From: Candidatus Microgenomates bacterium
GTDB taxonomy: Bacteria > Patescibacteria > Microgenomatia > JADHYG01
Assembly: GCA_016782545.1 (NCBI GenBank)
Contig: JADHYG010000025.1
Location: 1 to 13,601 of the forward strand
DNA: 13,601 nt
Reading direction: 5' to 3'
Shown here piece after piece: positions 1 to 5,181 of the stretch (positions are counted from its first letter, which is position 1; each line of letters opens with the position of its first letter). The notes beneath the pieces were generated by a model. It had not been told where the DNA came from. It made no database searches and worked only from the letters and a program-made list of their open reading frames with translations. A program made the translations under genes and the position numbers.

Positions 1-55
1 TTCTTTCTTTTGACAAAGATTTTACCAAAATAGAAAAAAAGTCCATAAACACGCT

Positions 56-610
56 CTATTTAAGAGCTAAGCCCTTGAATAACTCAAGAAGATAAGGAAA
101 AGTGGTATAACCAGTTTCGGTATTTAAATGACCACCTTTAGAAAATATTTTGGGCTTAACTCCTAATTGATCAGCTAATGATTTTAGCGTCTCCTGCGGT
201 ACATAAGGATCATTGTCGCCATAAATAACAAAGGCTTGGTCTAAATTTTGGTTAACCTTGTTAAAATCAATTGACTTTTCTTTCAAAAAATAACTATTAA
301 GATCAGCGCCATAATCTTCACTAAAACCAGAAACAGAAATAAGAATATTAATCGGAGTGTTTAATTTTTCAATGAGATCTAGGGCGGTAGTCACACCCAA
401 TGAGTGGCCAATAATTATTAACTTAGACAAGTCAACGCTCGAGATGGTTTTTTGAGCTGTTTTAAGCCACTCTTCCCTATCAGGATGATCTGGATTAGGT
501 AAATTAGGCATTAAAACTGTATGACCAGCTTTAACTAGCTCATCATACAGCCACTGCTGCCAGTGAATACCCGCGTGGCCGCCAATTCCATGCAAAATCA
601 AAACCGTCAT
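56..610 (-). CDS. RBBP9/YdeN-family alpha/beta serine hydrolase
   Basis: A 184-residue single-domain alpha/beta hydrolase, the usual size for the RBBP9/YdeN family of small cytosolic serine hydrolases (often esterase-like, substrate unknown). The sequence shows the N-terminal oxyanion-region motif LHGIGGHAG right after the first strand, the nucleophile elbow GHSLG near residue 70, an acidic residue in YGDNDPYVP and the catalytic His in SKGGHLN close to the end, so the triad looks complete. I choose the ATG at 610 over the TTG at 619 because family members begin directly with the first strand, and because an extended -10 (TGGTAAAAT, 620-628) sits nine bases upstream, predicting an almost leaderless mRNA. 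The last six codons overlap a palindrome of the AGCTWAGCT type. The family call is firm; the substrate is not known. Confidence 0.85.
   Translation of the reverse strand: MTVLILHGIGGHAGIHWQQWLYDELVKAGHTVLMPNLPNPDHPDREEWLKTAQKTISSVDLSKLIIIGHSLGVTTALDLIEKLNTPINILISVSGFSEDYGADLNSYFLKEKSIDFNKVNQNLDQAFVIYGDNDPYVPQETLKSLADQLGVKPKIFSKGGHLNTETGYTTFPYLLELFKGLALK
59..79. repeat. Palindromic repeat, degenerate copy D, inside a gene end
   Basis: TTTAAGAGCT (59-68), A, AGCCCTTGAA (70-79): arms match at eight of ten positions, and the centre AGCTAAGC matches the other copies. It overlaps the last codons of the hydrolase gene (encoding KGLALK). The flanking GCTCTA before it resembles copy A. Confidence 0.45.
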
Positions 611-619
611 ACACTCCAA

Positions 620-628
620 ATTTTACCA
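620..628 (-). promoter_or_regulatory. Extended -10 for the hydrolase gene
   Basis: On the minus strand TGGTAAAAT ends nine bases before the ATG at 610, so transcription would start about three bases before the start codon. No good -35 is visible, which is normal for extended -10 promoters. The same TGG-TANNAT arrangement recurs in front of other genes in the window. Confidence 0.45.
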
Positions 629-632
629 CATC

Positions 633-749
633 TTAGAGCAAATTCCACAAGGCTTCAAATTGATTCTGAAAGCTAGCGATTAAATTCCGATCAGTCATTA
701 CCAATTCAAAAGAAGATTGAGATTTAAACCACGACTTCTTTATTGACAT
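633..749 (-). pseudogene. Gene remnant, 38-codon C-terminal fragment
   Basis: A short open frame reading MSIKKSWFKSQSSFELV then ending FQNQFEALWNLL. It has the look of the C-terminus of a larger protein: the end pattern (hydrophobic strand, Asp, then an amphipathic helix ending in a LW motif) is seen at the C-termini of TrmB-like sugar-sensing regulators and of PLD-like proteins. I cannot tell which, if either. Its 5' end is truncated by the promoter of the toxin-antitoxin operon at 743-771, which overlaps it on the other strand, and a stop lies a few codons before its ATG. It could also be a genuine small gene upstream of the hydrolase. Confidence 0.35.
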
Positions 750-782
750 ACTTATGTTTTGATGATATTATGCTATTATCAT
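743..782 (+). promoter_or_regulatory. Promoter and probable operator of toxin-antitoxin operon 1
   Basis: TTGACA at 743-748, a 17-base spacer and TATTAT at 766-771 form a near-consensus sigma-70 promoter. The predicted start point is about 778, three bases before the ATG at 781, and no Shine-Dalgarno is present, so the mRNA should be leaderless. A 21-base imperfect palindrome (arms ATGATA and TATCAT, 762-782) covers the -10 and the start codon, the expected place for autorepression by the ribbon-helix-helix antitoxin. Confidence 0.7.
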
Positions 783-1035
783 GGATAATCTTTTAAGAAC
801 CACCATTACTCTGCCTGAAAATCTCTTAAGATTGGCAAAAGTTGTCTCCGCGCAAGAAGATAAAACTTTAAGCCAGTTGATCAGAGAAGCCTTGGAAAAA
901 GCCTTTCTTGCCCAAAAAGAAAAGCTTGAATGGGAATATCTGGACACTTTAGAAGCGATTAAAGTTTATGAGAAAGAAAAAAAGGGAAATCAGTTAAAAA
1001 AATTAACTAATCTCAAGGCGCTTTTGAAGAAGTAA
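781..1035 (+). CDS. Ribbon-helix-helix antitoxin (CopG/RelB-like)
   Basis: An 84-residue protein. Residues 5-12 (LRTTITLP) form the beta strand of a ribbon-helix-helix DNA-binding domain, followed by helices through about residue 42 (LLRLAKVVSAQEDKTLSQLI, then REALEKAF). The Lys/Glu-rich C-terminal half (residues 43-84) would be the toxin-binding tail. It is immediately upstream of a RelE/ParE-like toxin gene (five-base gap), the classical antitoxin-first order, and its promoter carries a palindrome for autoregulation. The role is to neutralise the toxin and repress the operon. The fold assignment is by pattern; the exact antitoxin family is not determined. Confidence 0.75.
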   Translation: MDNLLRTTITLPENLLRLAKVVSAQEDKTLSQLIREALEKAFLAQKEKLEWEYLDTLEAIKVYEKEKKGNQLKKLTNLKALLKK

Positions 1036-1040
1036 TCGTC

Positions 1041-1301
1041 ATGATCCAAATTAACTACACCTCGAAGTTTAAAAAATCTCTTCAAAAAATAACTCCTCCA
1101 ACCATTAAAGTTTTAGAAGCAAAACTCAAGCTGTTTCGCCAAGACCCATATGCAGCGCCCTTAAAAACCCACAAATTAAAAGGGAAGTTAGCCCACTATT
1201 GGGCTTTTTCTGTTACCAGATCAATGAGAATCTTGTTTGTTTTTGAAAATAAAGAAGAAATAACTTTTATTAATATCGGCTCTCATGAAATTTATCGTTA
1301 G
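1041..1301 (+). CDS. RelE/ParE-superfamily toxin
   Basis: An 86-residue protein with the typical order of the RelE/ParE/YafQ fold: N-terminal strand (IQINYTSKFKKSLQKI), two helices, then KTHKLKGKLAHYWAFSVTRS, a core strand MRILFVFE and the closing segment INIGSHEIYR. The HKL-x-G-x-L and R-I-L-F-V-F blocks are characteristic. The GSHEIYR end resembles the catalytic His/Tyr-bearing C-terminus of YafQ/RelE mRNA interferases, so ribosome-dependent mRNA cleavage is the likely activity, though ParE-like gyrase inhibition cannot be excluded from sequence. Its start lies five bases after the antitoxin stop, and it is followed six bases later by a DUF5655 gene that is probably co-transcribed. Confidence 0.82.
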   Translation: MIQINYTSKFKKSLQKITPPTIKVLEAKLKLFRQDPYAAPLKTHKLKGKLAHYWAFSVTRSMRILFVFENKEEITFINIGSHEIYR

Positions 1302-1307
1302 ATTAAG

Positions 1308-1727
1308 ATGAAAAAACTCTGGACTTGTCCAAAATGCCAAAGAAAATTTGCTAAAACAAATCAATCGCATTCGTGCAATGCTTATCCACTGAAGAAACAT
1401 TTTGAGGGAAAAGAACAAATTGTTAAACAGCTTTATAGTGAGATAATAAAGAAAGTCAAAAAAGAAATTGGTCCTTTTCGCTTTGACTCGGTTTCCTGCT
1501 GCATCCGTCTGGTTAAAAATTTTGCTTTTGCGGCTGTTATTCCCATGAAAGACAAAATTCGTGTTGGTTTTACTTTAAAATACCTTCTTAAAAACTCTCG
1601 CGTCTTCAAACACGCTCAAATATCAGCCAACCGCCATAATTACCGGGTGGAAATCAAAAGCAAAAAAGAAATTGATGAGGAGCTCATGAATTGGCTGAAA
1701 CAGGCTTACAGCTTAAGAAGAAACTGA
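1308..1727 (+). CDS. DUF5655 family protein with N-terminal zinc knuckle
   Basis: A 139-residue protein. Residues 5-23 carry CPKC-x10-HSC, a likely zinc-binding knuckle (C7, C10, H21, C23), in the block WTCPKCQRKFAKTNQSHSC that is typical of DUF5655 proteins. The rest matches the DUF5655 layout: a helix after YPLKKHFEGKEQIV, a conserved SVSCCIRLVK strand, FAAVIPMKDKIRVGF, and a C-terminal helix EELMNWLKQAYSLRRN. The function of the family is unknown; the fold is compared with YdhG-like domains, suggesting ligand or nucleic-acid binding, which is inference. It follows the toxin by six bases and probably belongs to the same transcript, but a role in the toxin-antitoxin system is not shown. Confidence 0.75.
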   Translation: MKKLWTCPKCQRKFAKTNQSHSCNAYPLKKHFEGKEQIVKQLYSEIIKKVKKEIGPFRFDSVSCCIRLVKNFAFAAVIPMKDKIRVGFTLKYLLKNSRVFKHAQISANRHNYRVEIKSKKEIDEELMNWLKQAYSLRRN

Positions 1728-1772
1728 CGCGCTTATCAAAAGCATGGCCTAGATTTCCGTCTAAACTAATGT

Positions 1773-1799
1773 TATTATATTGACATATTTAAATATGTC
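1773..1799 (+). promoter_or_regulatory. ArsR promoter region with perfect 18-bp palindromic operator
   Basis: GACATATTTAAATATGTC at 1782-1799 is a perfect 9+9 palindrome that spans the start codon (ATG 1795-1797) and the predicted start point. TATTAT at 1773-1778 would serve as the -10 (its -35 is poor). Binding of the ArsR dimer here would block its own transcription. The same site, changed at one base, recurs at 2110-2127 before the cysteine-rich peptide gene. Confidence 0.7.
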
Positions 1800-2082
1800 C
1801 TACCATTGTCCTAAAAAATGGCTTGATTTTTTTAAAGCCGCTCATAATCAACACCGACAGAAGATACTTGCTCTTATCAATGAGCATAAAGATATTAATG
1901 CTGGCCAAATTTTGGCTAAGATGAAGCTTTCCCAGCCAACTGTTTCTCATCATCTTAAGATTTTGCGTGAAGCTGATCTGATCAAGGCCAACAAAAAAGG
2001 CAAAGAGGTTTATTTTTCTGTTAACAAAAAATGCATTAACAATTGCTGTACGGGTTTTATGAAAAAAATTGCCAAGTCTTAA
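1795..2082 (+). CDS. ArsR/SmtB-family winged-helix repressor
   Basis: A 95-residue protein matching the ArsR/SmtB family: helix 1 around WLDFFKAAHNQHRQKILALI, the helix-turn-helix INAGQILAKMKLSQPTVSHH followed by LKILREADLI, and the wing KANKKGKEVYFSVN. The SQPTVSHHLKIL recognition helix is diagnostic. The usual alpha-3 metal site ELCVCDL is absent; instead cysteines are at residue 5 (HCP) and at 80, 84 and 85 in the C-terminal CINNCC, so a C-terminal thiol site is likely, for a soft metal ion, a metalloid or reactive sulfur or oxygen species. I start at the ATG at 1795 rather than the in-frame TTG at 1780, since that stretch is operator. Two matching operators link it to the cysteine-rich peptide downstream. 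Confidence 0.88.
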   Translation: MSYHCPKKWLDFFKAAHNQHRQKILALINEHKDINAGQILAKMKLSQPTVSHHLKILREADLIKANKKGKEVYFSVNKKCINNCCTGFMKKIAKS

Positions 2083-2107
2083 CCTCACTCCACTTTCAAA
2101 TTACCTA

Positions 2108-2135
2108 TTGACATATTTAAATATTTCGATATAAT
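2108..2135 (+). promoter_or_regulatory. Promoter with second ArsR operator
   Basis: TTGACA (2108-2113), a 16-base spacer and TATAAT (2130-2135) make a strong sigma-70 promoter with a start near 2142. The -35 and spacer contain GACATATTTAAATATTTC (2110-2127), identical at 17 of 18 positions to the perfect palindrome in front of the ArsR gene. A bound repressor would cover the -35 element. The promoter reads into a roughly 250-base leader and then the cysteine-rich peptide gene. Confidence 0.75.
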
Positions 2136-2141
2136 AAAGGT

Positions 2142-2390
2142 GGTTAGAAAAATTATTAAGAGTTCTCAACAAAGCCCCGCACAACACTTATGAGGTTCAT
2201 TAATAATTGAGTGGGCTCGCCGAAGCTTGGCACTTAGAAAATTAATAAGCGATCCCGTACAATGCTTACTTCGCGTTGAGGTCTACGTCCTCACCCGCGA
2301 AGAGCGCATCTACGGGACATAAGAAAATCTAAAACTCTCCGCCAGCTGGCGGATCATTAAGATTTTCTAATGAAGGAGGTGAAGAAAAAT
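2142..2390 (+). other. Long structured 5' leader (three predicted stem-loops)
   Basis: Between the promoter and the gene there is no convincing coding frame but strong folding potential. Stem 1 pairs AATTATTAA (2151-2159) with TTAATAATT (2200-2208). Stem 2 is a long interrupted hairpin from 2253 to 2317, pairing TCCCGTA with TACGGGA, ATGC with GCAT, CTTCGCG with CGCGAAG and TGAGG with CCTCA around a seven-base loop. Stem 3 pairs AGAAAATCT (2322-2330) with AGATTTTCT (2360-2368) around the perfect palindrome TCCGCCAGCTGGCGGA (2338-2353), and ends just before the ribosome binding site. Two stretches look like degenerate repeats (TTAGAAAA near 2143 and 2233; CCCGCACAACACTTA near 2176 and CCCGTACAATGCTTA near 2254). 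It may be a regulatory leader or an accumulation of palindromic repeats. Confidence 0.6.
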
Positions 2391-2573
2391 ATGATGGGAC
2401 ATTTTGGAGATTTTTGCAAAGACTTAGATTGTAAAATGGAAAACAAAGGTGAGGAATTAGTGATTACGATAAAAGGCGACAAAGAAAAACTAGCTAAGCT
2501 TGAAAGAAAATTAAAGGCGATGAAAGAGCTTTGTTGTGGTGAGGGAGAAGAAGGTCATGGTTGTTGTCAATAA
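2391..2573 (+). CDS. Small cysteine-rich, probably metal-binding protein
   Basis: A 60-residue acidic protein with six cysteines (9, 14, 48, 49, 58, 59) and histidines 4 and 56. Residues 20-47 form an amphipathic strand-helix core (GEELVITIKGD, KEKLAKLERKLKAMKE), and the tail is CCGEGEEGHGCC. The two CC pairs plus CxxxxC suggest soft-metal or metalloid sequestration, or delivery to another protein. The start is set at the ATG at 2391 because AGGAGGT (2374-2380) lies ten bases before it; an ATG at 2370 precedes the ribosome binding site and would place it inside the gene. Its promoter shares an operator with the ArsR gene, so expression upon effector binding is expected. I do not recognise a named family. 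A strong terminator follows. Confidence 0.75.
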   Translation: MMGHFGDFCKDLDCKMENKGEELVITIKGDKEKLAKLERKLKAMKELCCGEGEEGHGCCQ

Positions 2574-2600
2574 CTGACAACCTAATTCAAACTAGATAAA

Positions 2601-2633
2601 AGAGCCTGGATTAAAAATCCAGGCTCTTTTTTT
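2601..2633 (+). terminator. Rho-independent terminator
   Basis: A 12-base-pair stem, AGAGCCTGGATT paired with AATCCAGGCTCT around an AAA loop (2601-2627), is followed by six more T (2628-2633). It lies 28 bases after the stop of the cysteine-rich peptide gene, and is the cleanest intrinsic terminator in the window. Confidence 0.92.
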
Positions 2634-2649
2634 AAAGGCCTAATTCTCA

Positions 2650-2700
2650 CCAAGACCATCACAAAGCTCTAGATAAAAGCTTAGCTTTTATCTAGAGCGT
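2650..2700. repeat. Palindromic repeat, copy A (16-bp arms)
   Basis: GCTCTAGATAAAAGCT (2666-2681), one central T and AGCTTTTATCTAGAGC (2683-2698) form a perfect 33-base inverted repeat. It is flanked by ACCATCACAAAG at 2655, which is shared with copies B (ACCGTCACAAAG) and C (ACTATCACAAAG). It lies about 120 bases beyond the 3' end of the frameshifted minus-strand gene at 2819 and after the plus-strand terminator. Confidence 0.75.
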
Positions 2701-2806
2701 ACTATTGCGCTTTTTACCAGAAAATAATAAAACCATCACCGATTTTGACACCCAACTAGACGGCAGCAACCCCCTTGCCGTCTTCCAAACCATCACCAAT
2801 CAATAA
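2699..2806 (+). pseudogene. Unidentified coding remnant
   Basis: A 35-codon open stretch without a start codon, ending in TAA at 2804. It reads LLRFLPENNKTITDFDTQLD and then a tail AVFQTITNQ, with protein-like composition. The segments AACCATCACC (near 2734 and 2789) resemble the ACCATCACAAAG stretch of the palindromic repeats, so this may be a coding 3' end carried with the repeat. The function is unknown. A weak GC-rich hairpin (GACGGCAG-x-TTGCCGTC, 2759-2783) lies inside. Nothing else is visible between 2634 and 2818. Confidence 0.3.
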
Positions 2807-2818
2807 AAAGAAATGCAA

Positions 2819-3669
2819 CTAATCATGATTAATACCTTGTAACCTCTCAAAGGTGGCCGTATTTTTCCAGATATTAAATTCAGAAGTTTCTTGAAACTCA
2901 AAACCTGGATAAAAGACCTTAGCATAAGCTCTTAAATGTTCCTCGAAACGGCCAACTTTAAAAATCATCGAATCAATCGGAGAAACCAAAAGAGCCACAA
3001 AATCTTCTGGTAAGACTAGAGGCATATAAACAATGCCGTCAATATTGCCCACTAAATGAGACTGGAGGATAGGTTTAACCATGCCAGGAATAAGTCCAAG
3101 CCGTATTGTGGTATCAAAATCTCCTGGATTAATTTGAGCTTTTTTGCGGATCTCAATGATAACCCTAAAGCTTTTGCAATTTCTCTTTTCGCTTGCTTAG
3201 CTAATTGAAAATCTCCGACGCCGGAAACAAGAATGGTCAGATGCTCATTTTTATAAGGAAGTCTTAGGGAAATGGTTTTAAGAATACCTGGAAGCTGATC
3301 TGTTTGCAATTCAGCTTGTATTTCATCCTGCTTTGCCGCTAAAATCGCCATATTTTCTTCTACAGAGAAACCTGGTTCATGATCGATAATGGTTAGTGGC
3401 TGATCGTGTTCTGACAAGTCTTTATAAACCGTGGTCACGAATTCCATCGCCGTGTGAGCTCTTGGCAACCTTAATATGCGATCGCGTAATAATTTCGTGC
3501 TGTCCGTGCTGTCTTGAAACCTCCACGCTTCCAAAGCATCTTGTAAAGAGGGAATGTTAGCTCTTACTTCAGGATCACGAAGGCTCTCTAACGTTACCAA
3601 GTTGTGATGAACTGATTGCCTAACAACACCATTTTCATCAAATATTGGGTTTCCGATTCGCTCGCTCAT
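2819..3669 (-). pseudogene. Frameshifted gene, possible YbaK-like fold, about 283 residues
   Basis: Two overlapping frames form one gene. The first runs from the ATG at 3669 (MSERIGNPIFDENGVV...) to about 3176; the second continues to the stop at 2819. Adding one A to the AAAA run at 3172-3175 restores a continuous reading IAKSFRVIIEIRKKAQINPG followed by GLIPGMVKPILQSHLVG, IDGIVYMPLV and LLVSPIDSMIFKVG. The pattern of a strand plus LAKQAKREIAKA helix followed by a GLIPGMVKPI turn resembles the YbaK/aminoacyl-tRNA deacylase fold, but I hold this only weakly. An extended -10 TGGTAGAAT (3680-3688) sits ten bases before the ATG. Either a real inactivating mutation, a homopolymer assembly error, or, less likely, programmed frameshifting. 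Downstream begins a repeat-rich stretch. Confidence 0.7.
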
Positions 3670-3679
3670 TCTGACCCAT

Positions 3680-3688
3680 ATTCTACCA
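3680..3688 (-). promoter_or_regulatory. Extended -10 of the frameshifted gene
   Basis: On the minus strand TGGTAGAAT ends ten bases before the ATG at 3669, predicting a leader of about four bases and no ribosome binding site. Confidence 0.45.
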
Positions 3689-3775
3689 TTAACAATGAAT
3701 TCTTGCCTTTATTAAAGGATAATTGTCGAAGTCTGAAATTTCTTAAATCAACAGCTGGCGGAGAAGTTGAAAAAC

Positions 3776-3840
3776 TTATTAAAAGCTTAGCTTTTAATAA
3801 AACCGTCACAAAGGCCTAGATGAGAGCTTAGCTCTCGCCT
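3776..3840. repeat. Palindromic repeat, copy B (double palindrome)
   Basis: Two palindromes in a row. TTATTAAAAGCT (3776-3787), T, AGCTTTTAATAA (3789-3800) is perfect; GAGAGCT (3822-3828), T, AGCTCTC (3830-3836) is perfect in its core. Between them is AAAACCGTCACAAAGGCCTAG (split around 3799-3819), nearly identical to copy C. It begins eleven bases beyond the stop of the RelE-type gene (minus strand, 3851), a position fit for a terminator. The plus-strand frame through 3690-3819 is open (ends VEKLIKSLAFNKTVTKA) but has no supporting start. Confidence 0.75.
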
Positions 3841-3850
3841 GATTCTTGGC

Positions 3851-4117
3851 TTAACGAAAGAGTTGTTTTAAGAAGCGATAGATGTCTTTTCTGTGACCAA
3901 TGAGAATAATATAAATTTGCTGTTTGGTTTTTTTGTAAACTATTCGATAATCACCAACTCTGACTCTAAAAATATTTTTTAAACCTTTTAATTTTTCTTC
4001 CTTACTAATGGCTGGTTTATCTCTAATCTCTCTAATCTTTTTTGCAAGAATGATTTGGTCAACTTTGGAAAGTTTTTTTAACTGTTTCTCGGCTCGAGGA
4101 GATAAAATGACTCTCAT
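3851..4117 (-). CDS. RelE/ParE-family toxin (pair 2)
   Basis: An 88-residue toxin of the RelE superfamily: MRVILSPRAEKQLKKLSKVD, a helical hairpin with KKIREIRDKP, then KLKGLKNIFRVRVGDYRIVY and the final IYIILIGHRKDIYRFL. The L-K-G-x-x-x-x-FRVRVGDYRIVY block is the hallmark of this family, and GHRKDIY carries the C-terminal residues used for mRNA cleavage in RelE-like enzymes. The gene overlaps the upstream antitoxin gene by four bases (ATGA, 4114-4117), meaning tight translational coupling. Downstream, eleven bases after the stop, begins repeat copy B. Ribosome-dependent mRNA interferase is the expected activity. Confidence 0.92.
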   Translation of the reverse strand: MRVILSPRAEKQLKKLSKVDQIILAKKIREIRDKPAISKEEKLKGLKNIFRVRVGDYRIVYKKTKQQIYIILIGHRKDIYRFLKQLFR

Positions 4118-4353
4118 ATTCCTAATTCTTGAGCGACTTTTTCAAAATCTTTTCCTTTAGAAAAATCTGTTTCTTTTGTTGTTTTTCTGTCAAGATAATC
4201 TTCTATATAAGTAACAATTTTTTCATATAATTCTTTTCCTAACAGATAGGCTTTTACTTGATTTCTTTTTTCCACAGCCACAGGATAATCAAGGGCCTGT
4301 TTAATCACTCTAGAAGGATTTATTTTAAGCTCAGAGACTGAAACACTATCCAT
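4114..4353 (-). CDS. Phd/YefM-family antitoxin (pair 2)
   Basis: A 79-residue antitoxin. The N-terminal half (SVSVSELKINPSRVIKQALD, then YPVAVEKRNQVKAYLLGKELYEKI) has the Phd/YefM fold: SELK helix, a stretch that precedes a beta hairpin, and the dimerising YEKIVTYIEDYL helix. The C-terminal part (residues 55-79, KTTKETDFSKGKDFEKVAQE) is the flexible toxin-binding arm. It is upstream of and overlaps the RelE-type toxin gene. Its promoter is leaderless and overlaps a perfect inverted repeat that suits autoregulation by the complex. Confidence 0.9.
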   Translation of the reverse strand: MDSVSVSELKINPSRVIKQALDYPVAVEKRNQVKAYLLGKELYEKIVTYIEDYLDRKTTKETDFSKGKDFEKVAQELGI

Positions 4354-4362
4354 AATGGACTA

Positions 4363-4420
4363 ATTATACTAATAAACAGGTCTTTTGTCAAGACCTGTTC
4401 AGGAGCTTAGTTCTTGACAA
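4363..4420 (-). promoter_or_regulatory. Promoter and nested inverted repeats before antitoxin 2
   Basis: On the minus strand TTGACA (4391-4386), a 17-base spacer and TATAAT (4368-4363) form a consensus promoter with a predicted start near 4356, three bases before the ATG. AACAGGTCTT (4375-4384) and AAGACCTGTT (4390-4399) are a perfect inverted repeat spanning the spacer and the -35, the likely operator. A second perfect inverted repeat, TTGTCAAGA (4385-4393) and TCTTGACAA (4412-4420), overlaps it and encloses AGGAGCTTAGTTCTT, a degenerate member of the AGCTWAGCT palindromes at the 3' end of the cupin gene. The two stems are mutually exclusive if formed in RNA reading out of the cupin gene. 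Confidence 0.75.
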
Positions 4421-4424
4421 ACTT

Positions 4425-4766
4425 TTATTCTACCTCTTCATGCTGTTCAGGAGACCATGCTGGCGTGCAAGGCATGAAAATAATCATCTTACCTTCCCAA
4501 TAGTATTTCTCACCAGGATCAATTAAAACCATATCTTCTTTACTCAATTTAACTTCTTGACCCTCCACCACTACTTTGCCTGAGCCTTTAATAATATAGG
4601 CCAATTCTTTGCATTTAAGATTAACGACTCTACCTTTGTCTGGATACCTTCCTTTTAACTTAATAATTGCTCCATTAATATCTTTATCTCCCAATGGATA
4701 CTCAATGGAAGTACAAATATCACTGTGTTTTAATTTTTTAGTCTGATTTTTATGAATAACTTTCAT
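4425..4766 (-). CDS. Small cupin-domain protein
   Basis: A 113-residue single-domain cupin. Cupin motif 1 is present in outline (LKGRYPDKGRVVNLKCKEL, then YIIKGSGKVVVEGQ) and motif 2 as VLIDPGEKYYWEG, but the metal-binding His-x-His and the motif 2 His are replaced (LKCKEL; EKYYWEG), so a canonical metal centre is unlikely. The tail MPCTPAWSPEQHEEVE is a signature I associate with a cupin group common in CPR bacteria. Function unknown; sugar, polyamine or small-ligand binding are possibilities. A TAAAAT box (4774-4779) seven bases before the ATG predicts a leaderless mRNA. The gene is divergent from the CopG-type antitoxin gene at 4866. Confidence 0.8.
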   Translation of the reverse strand: MKVIHKNQTKKLKHSDICTSIEYPLGDKDINGAIIKLKGRYPDKGRVVNLKCKELAYIIKGSGKVVVEGQEVKLSKEDMVLIDPGEKYYWEGKMIIFMPCTPAWSPEQHEEVE

Positions 4767-4804
4767 CTCTTTTATTTTACCTTAAATTAAGTAGTTTTTG
4801 AAAG

Positions 4805-4859
4805 ATCAAAATTTTTCTTGACAAAATTGCTTTATTTTGATTAAAAGTATAAAAAGGAG
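4805..4859 (+). promoter_or_regulatory. Promoter, inverted repeat and ribosome binding site of solitary antitoxin
   Basis: TTGACA at 4818-4823 and TTAAAA at 4841-4846 with a 17-base spacer form the promoter. ATCAAAAT (4805-4812) and ATTTTGAT (4834-4841) are a perfect inverted repeat flanking the -35, possibly the antitoxin's operator. GGAG at 4856-4859 is six bases from the ATG, so unlike most neighbours this gene has a normal leader. Confidence 0.6.
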
Positions 4860-4865
4860 AAGAAT

Positions 4866-5162
4866 ATGAAAAAAGTTAAAAAATCTAAAAAACTTAAACT
4901 CATACCAAAATTTAAAAACGAAGATAAAGAAAGAGAGTTTTGGGCAACTCATGACTCTACTGAATATATTGATTGGAGCAAAGCTGTTATCAATCCTGTT
5001 TTTCCTAATCTGAAGCCCTCTACTGAATCTATTTCTCTTAGGCTGCCAAAATATTTACTAGAAAGGATTAAACAACTGGCAAATGCCAAAGATGTTCCCT
5101 ATCAATCGTTAATGAAGATTTTTTTAGCGGAAAGAGTTAAAAAAGAACTCCGCTATTCTTAA
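4866..5162 (+). CDS. CopG-type antitoxin (BrnA-like), no toxin partner beside it
   Basis: A 98-residue protein matching the CopG_antitoxin family: the N-terminal conserved block IPKFKNEDKEREFWATHDST followed by EYIDWSKA, and the C-terminal ribbon-helix-helix SISLRLPKYLLERIKQLANA with the signature KDVPYQSLMKIFLAERV. The N-terminus is very basic (MKKVKKSKKLKLIPK). Such antitoxins normally sit next to a BrnT-like or RelE-like toxin; here the neighbours are a divergent cupin and a convergent ligase-like gene, so it is solitary. It may control a distant toxin, a neighbouring promoter, or be a relic that protects the cell from toxins of other elements. Confidence 0.88.
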   Translation: MKKVKKSKKLKLIPKFKNEDKEREFWATHDSTEYIDWSKAVINPVFPNLKPSTESISLRLPKYLLERIKQLANAKDVPYQSLMKIFLAERVKKELRYS

Positions 5163-5181
5163 ATTGAATTTTGATAATGTC

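Noticed and set aside
1..55. A feature at the left edge
   Set aside because: Only A/T-rich sequence downstream of the hydrolase gene; no frame, site or terminator that I can support.
611..619. TTG start at 619 for the hydrolase
   Set aside because: The ATG at 610 fits the family start, and the -10 box ends at 620, leaving no room for a leader or even a start point before the TTG.
2370..2390. ATG at 2370 as start of the Cys-rich peptide
   Set aside because: It would put the strong AGGAGGT ribosome binding site inside the gene; the ATG at 2391 has correct spacing to it.
2142..2390. Known riboswitch in the leader
   Set aside because: I could not match the stems to any riboswitch class I know; described as a structured leader only.
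3616..3819. Plus-strand frame opposite the frameshifted gene and through repeat copy B
   Set aside because: It is half antisense to a coding-like gene, half palindromic repeat, with no promoter or ribosome binding site. The 3' part looks protein-like but is explained by the repeat.
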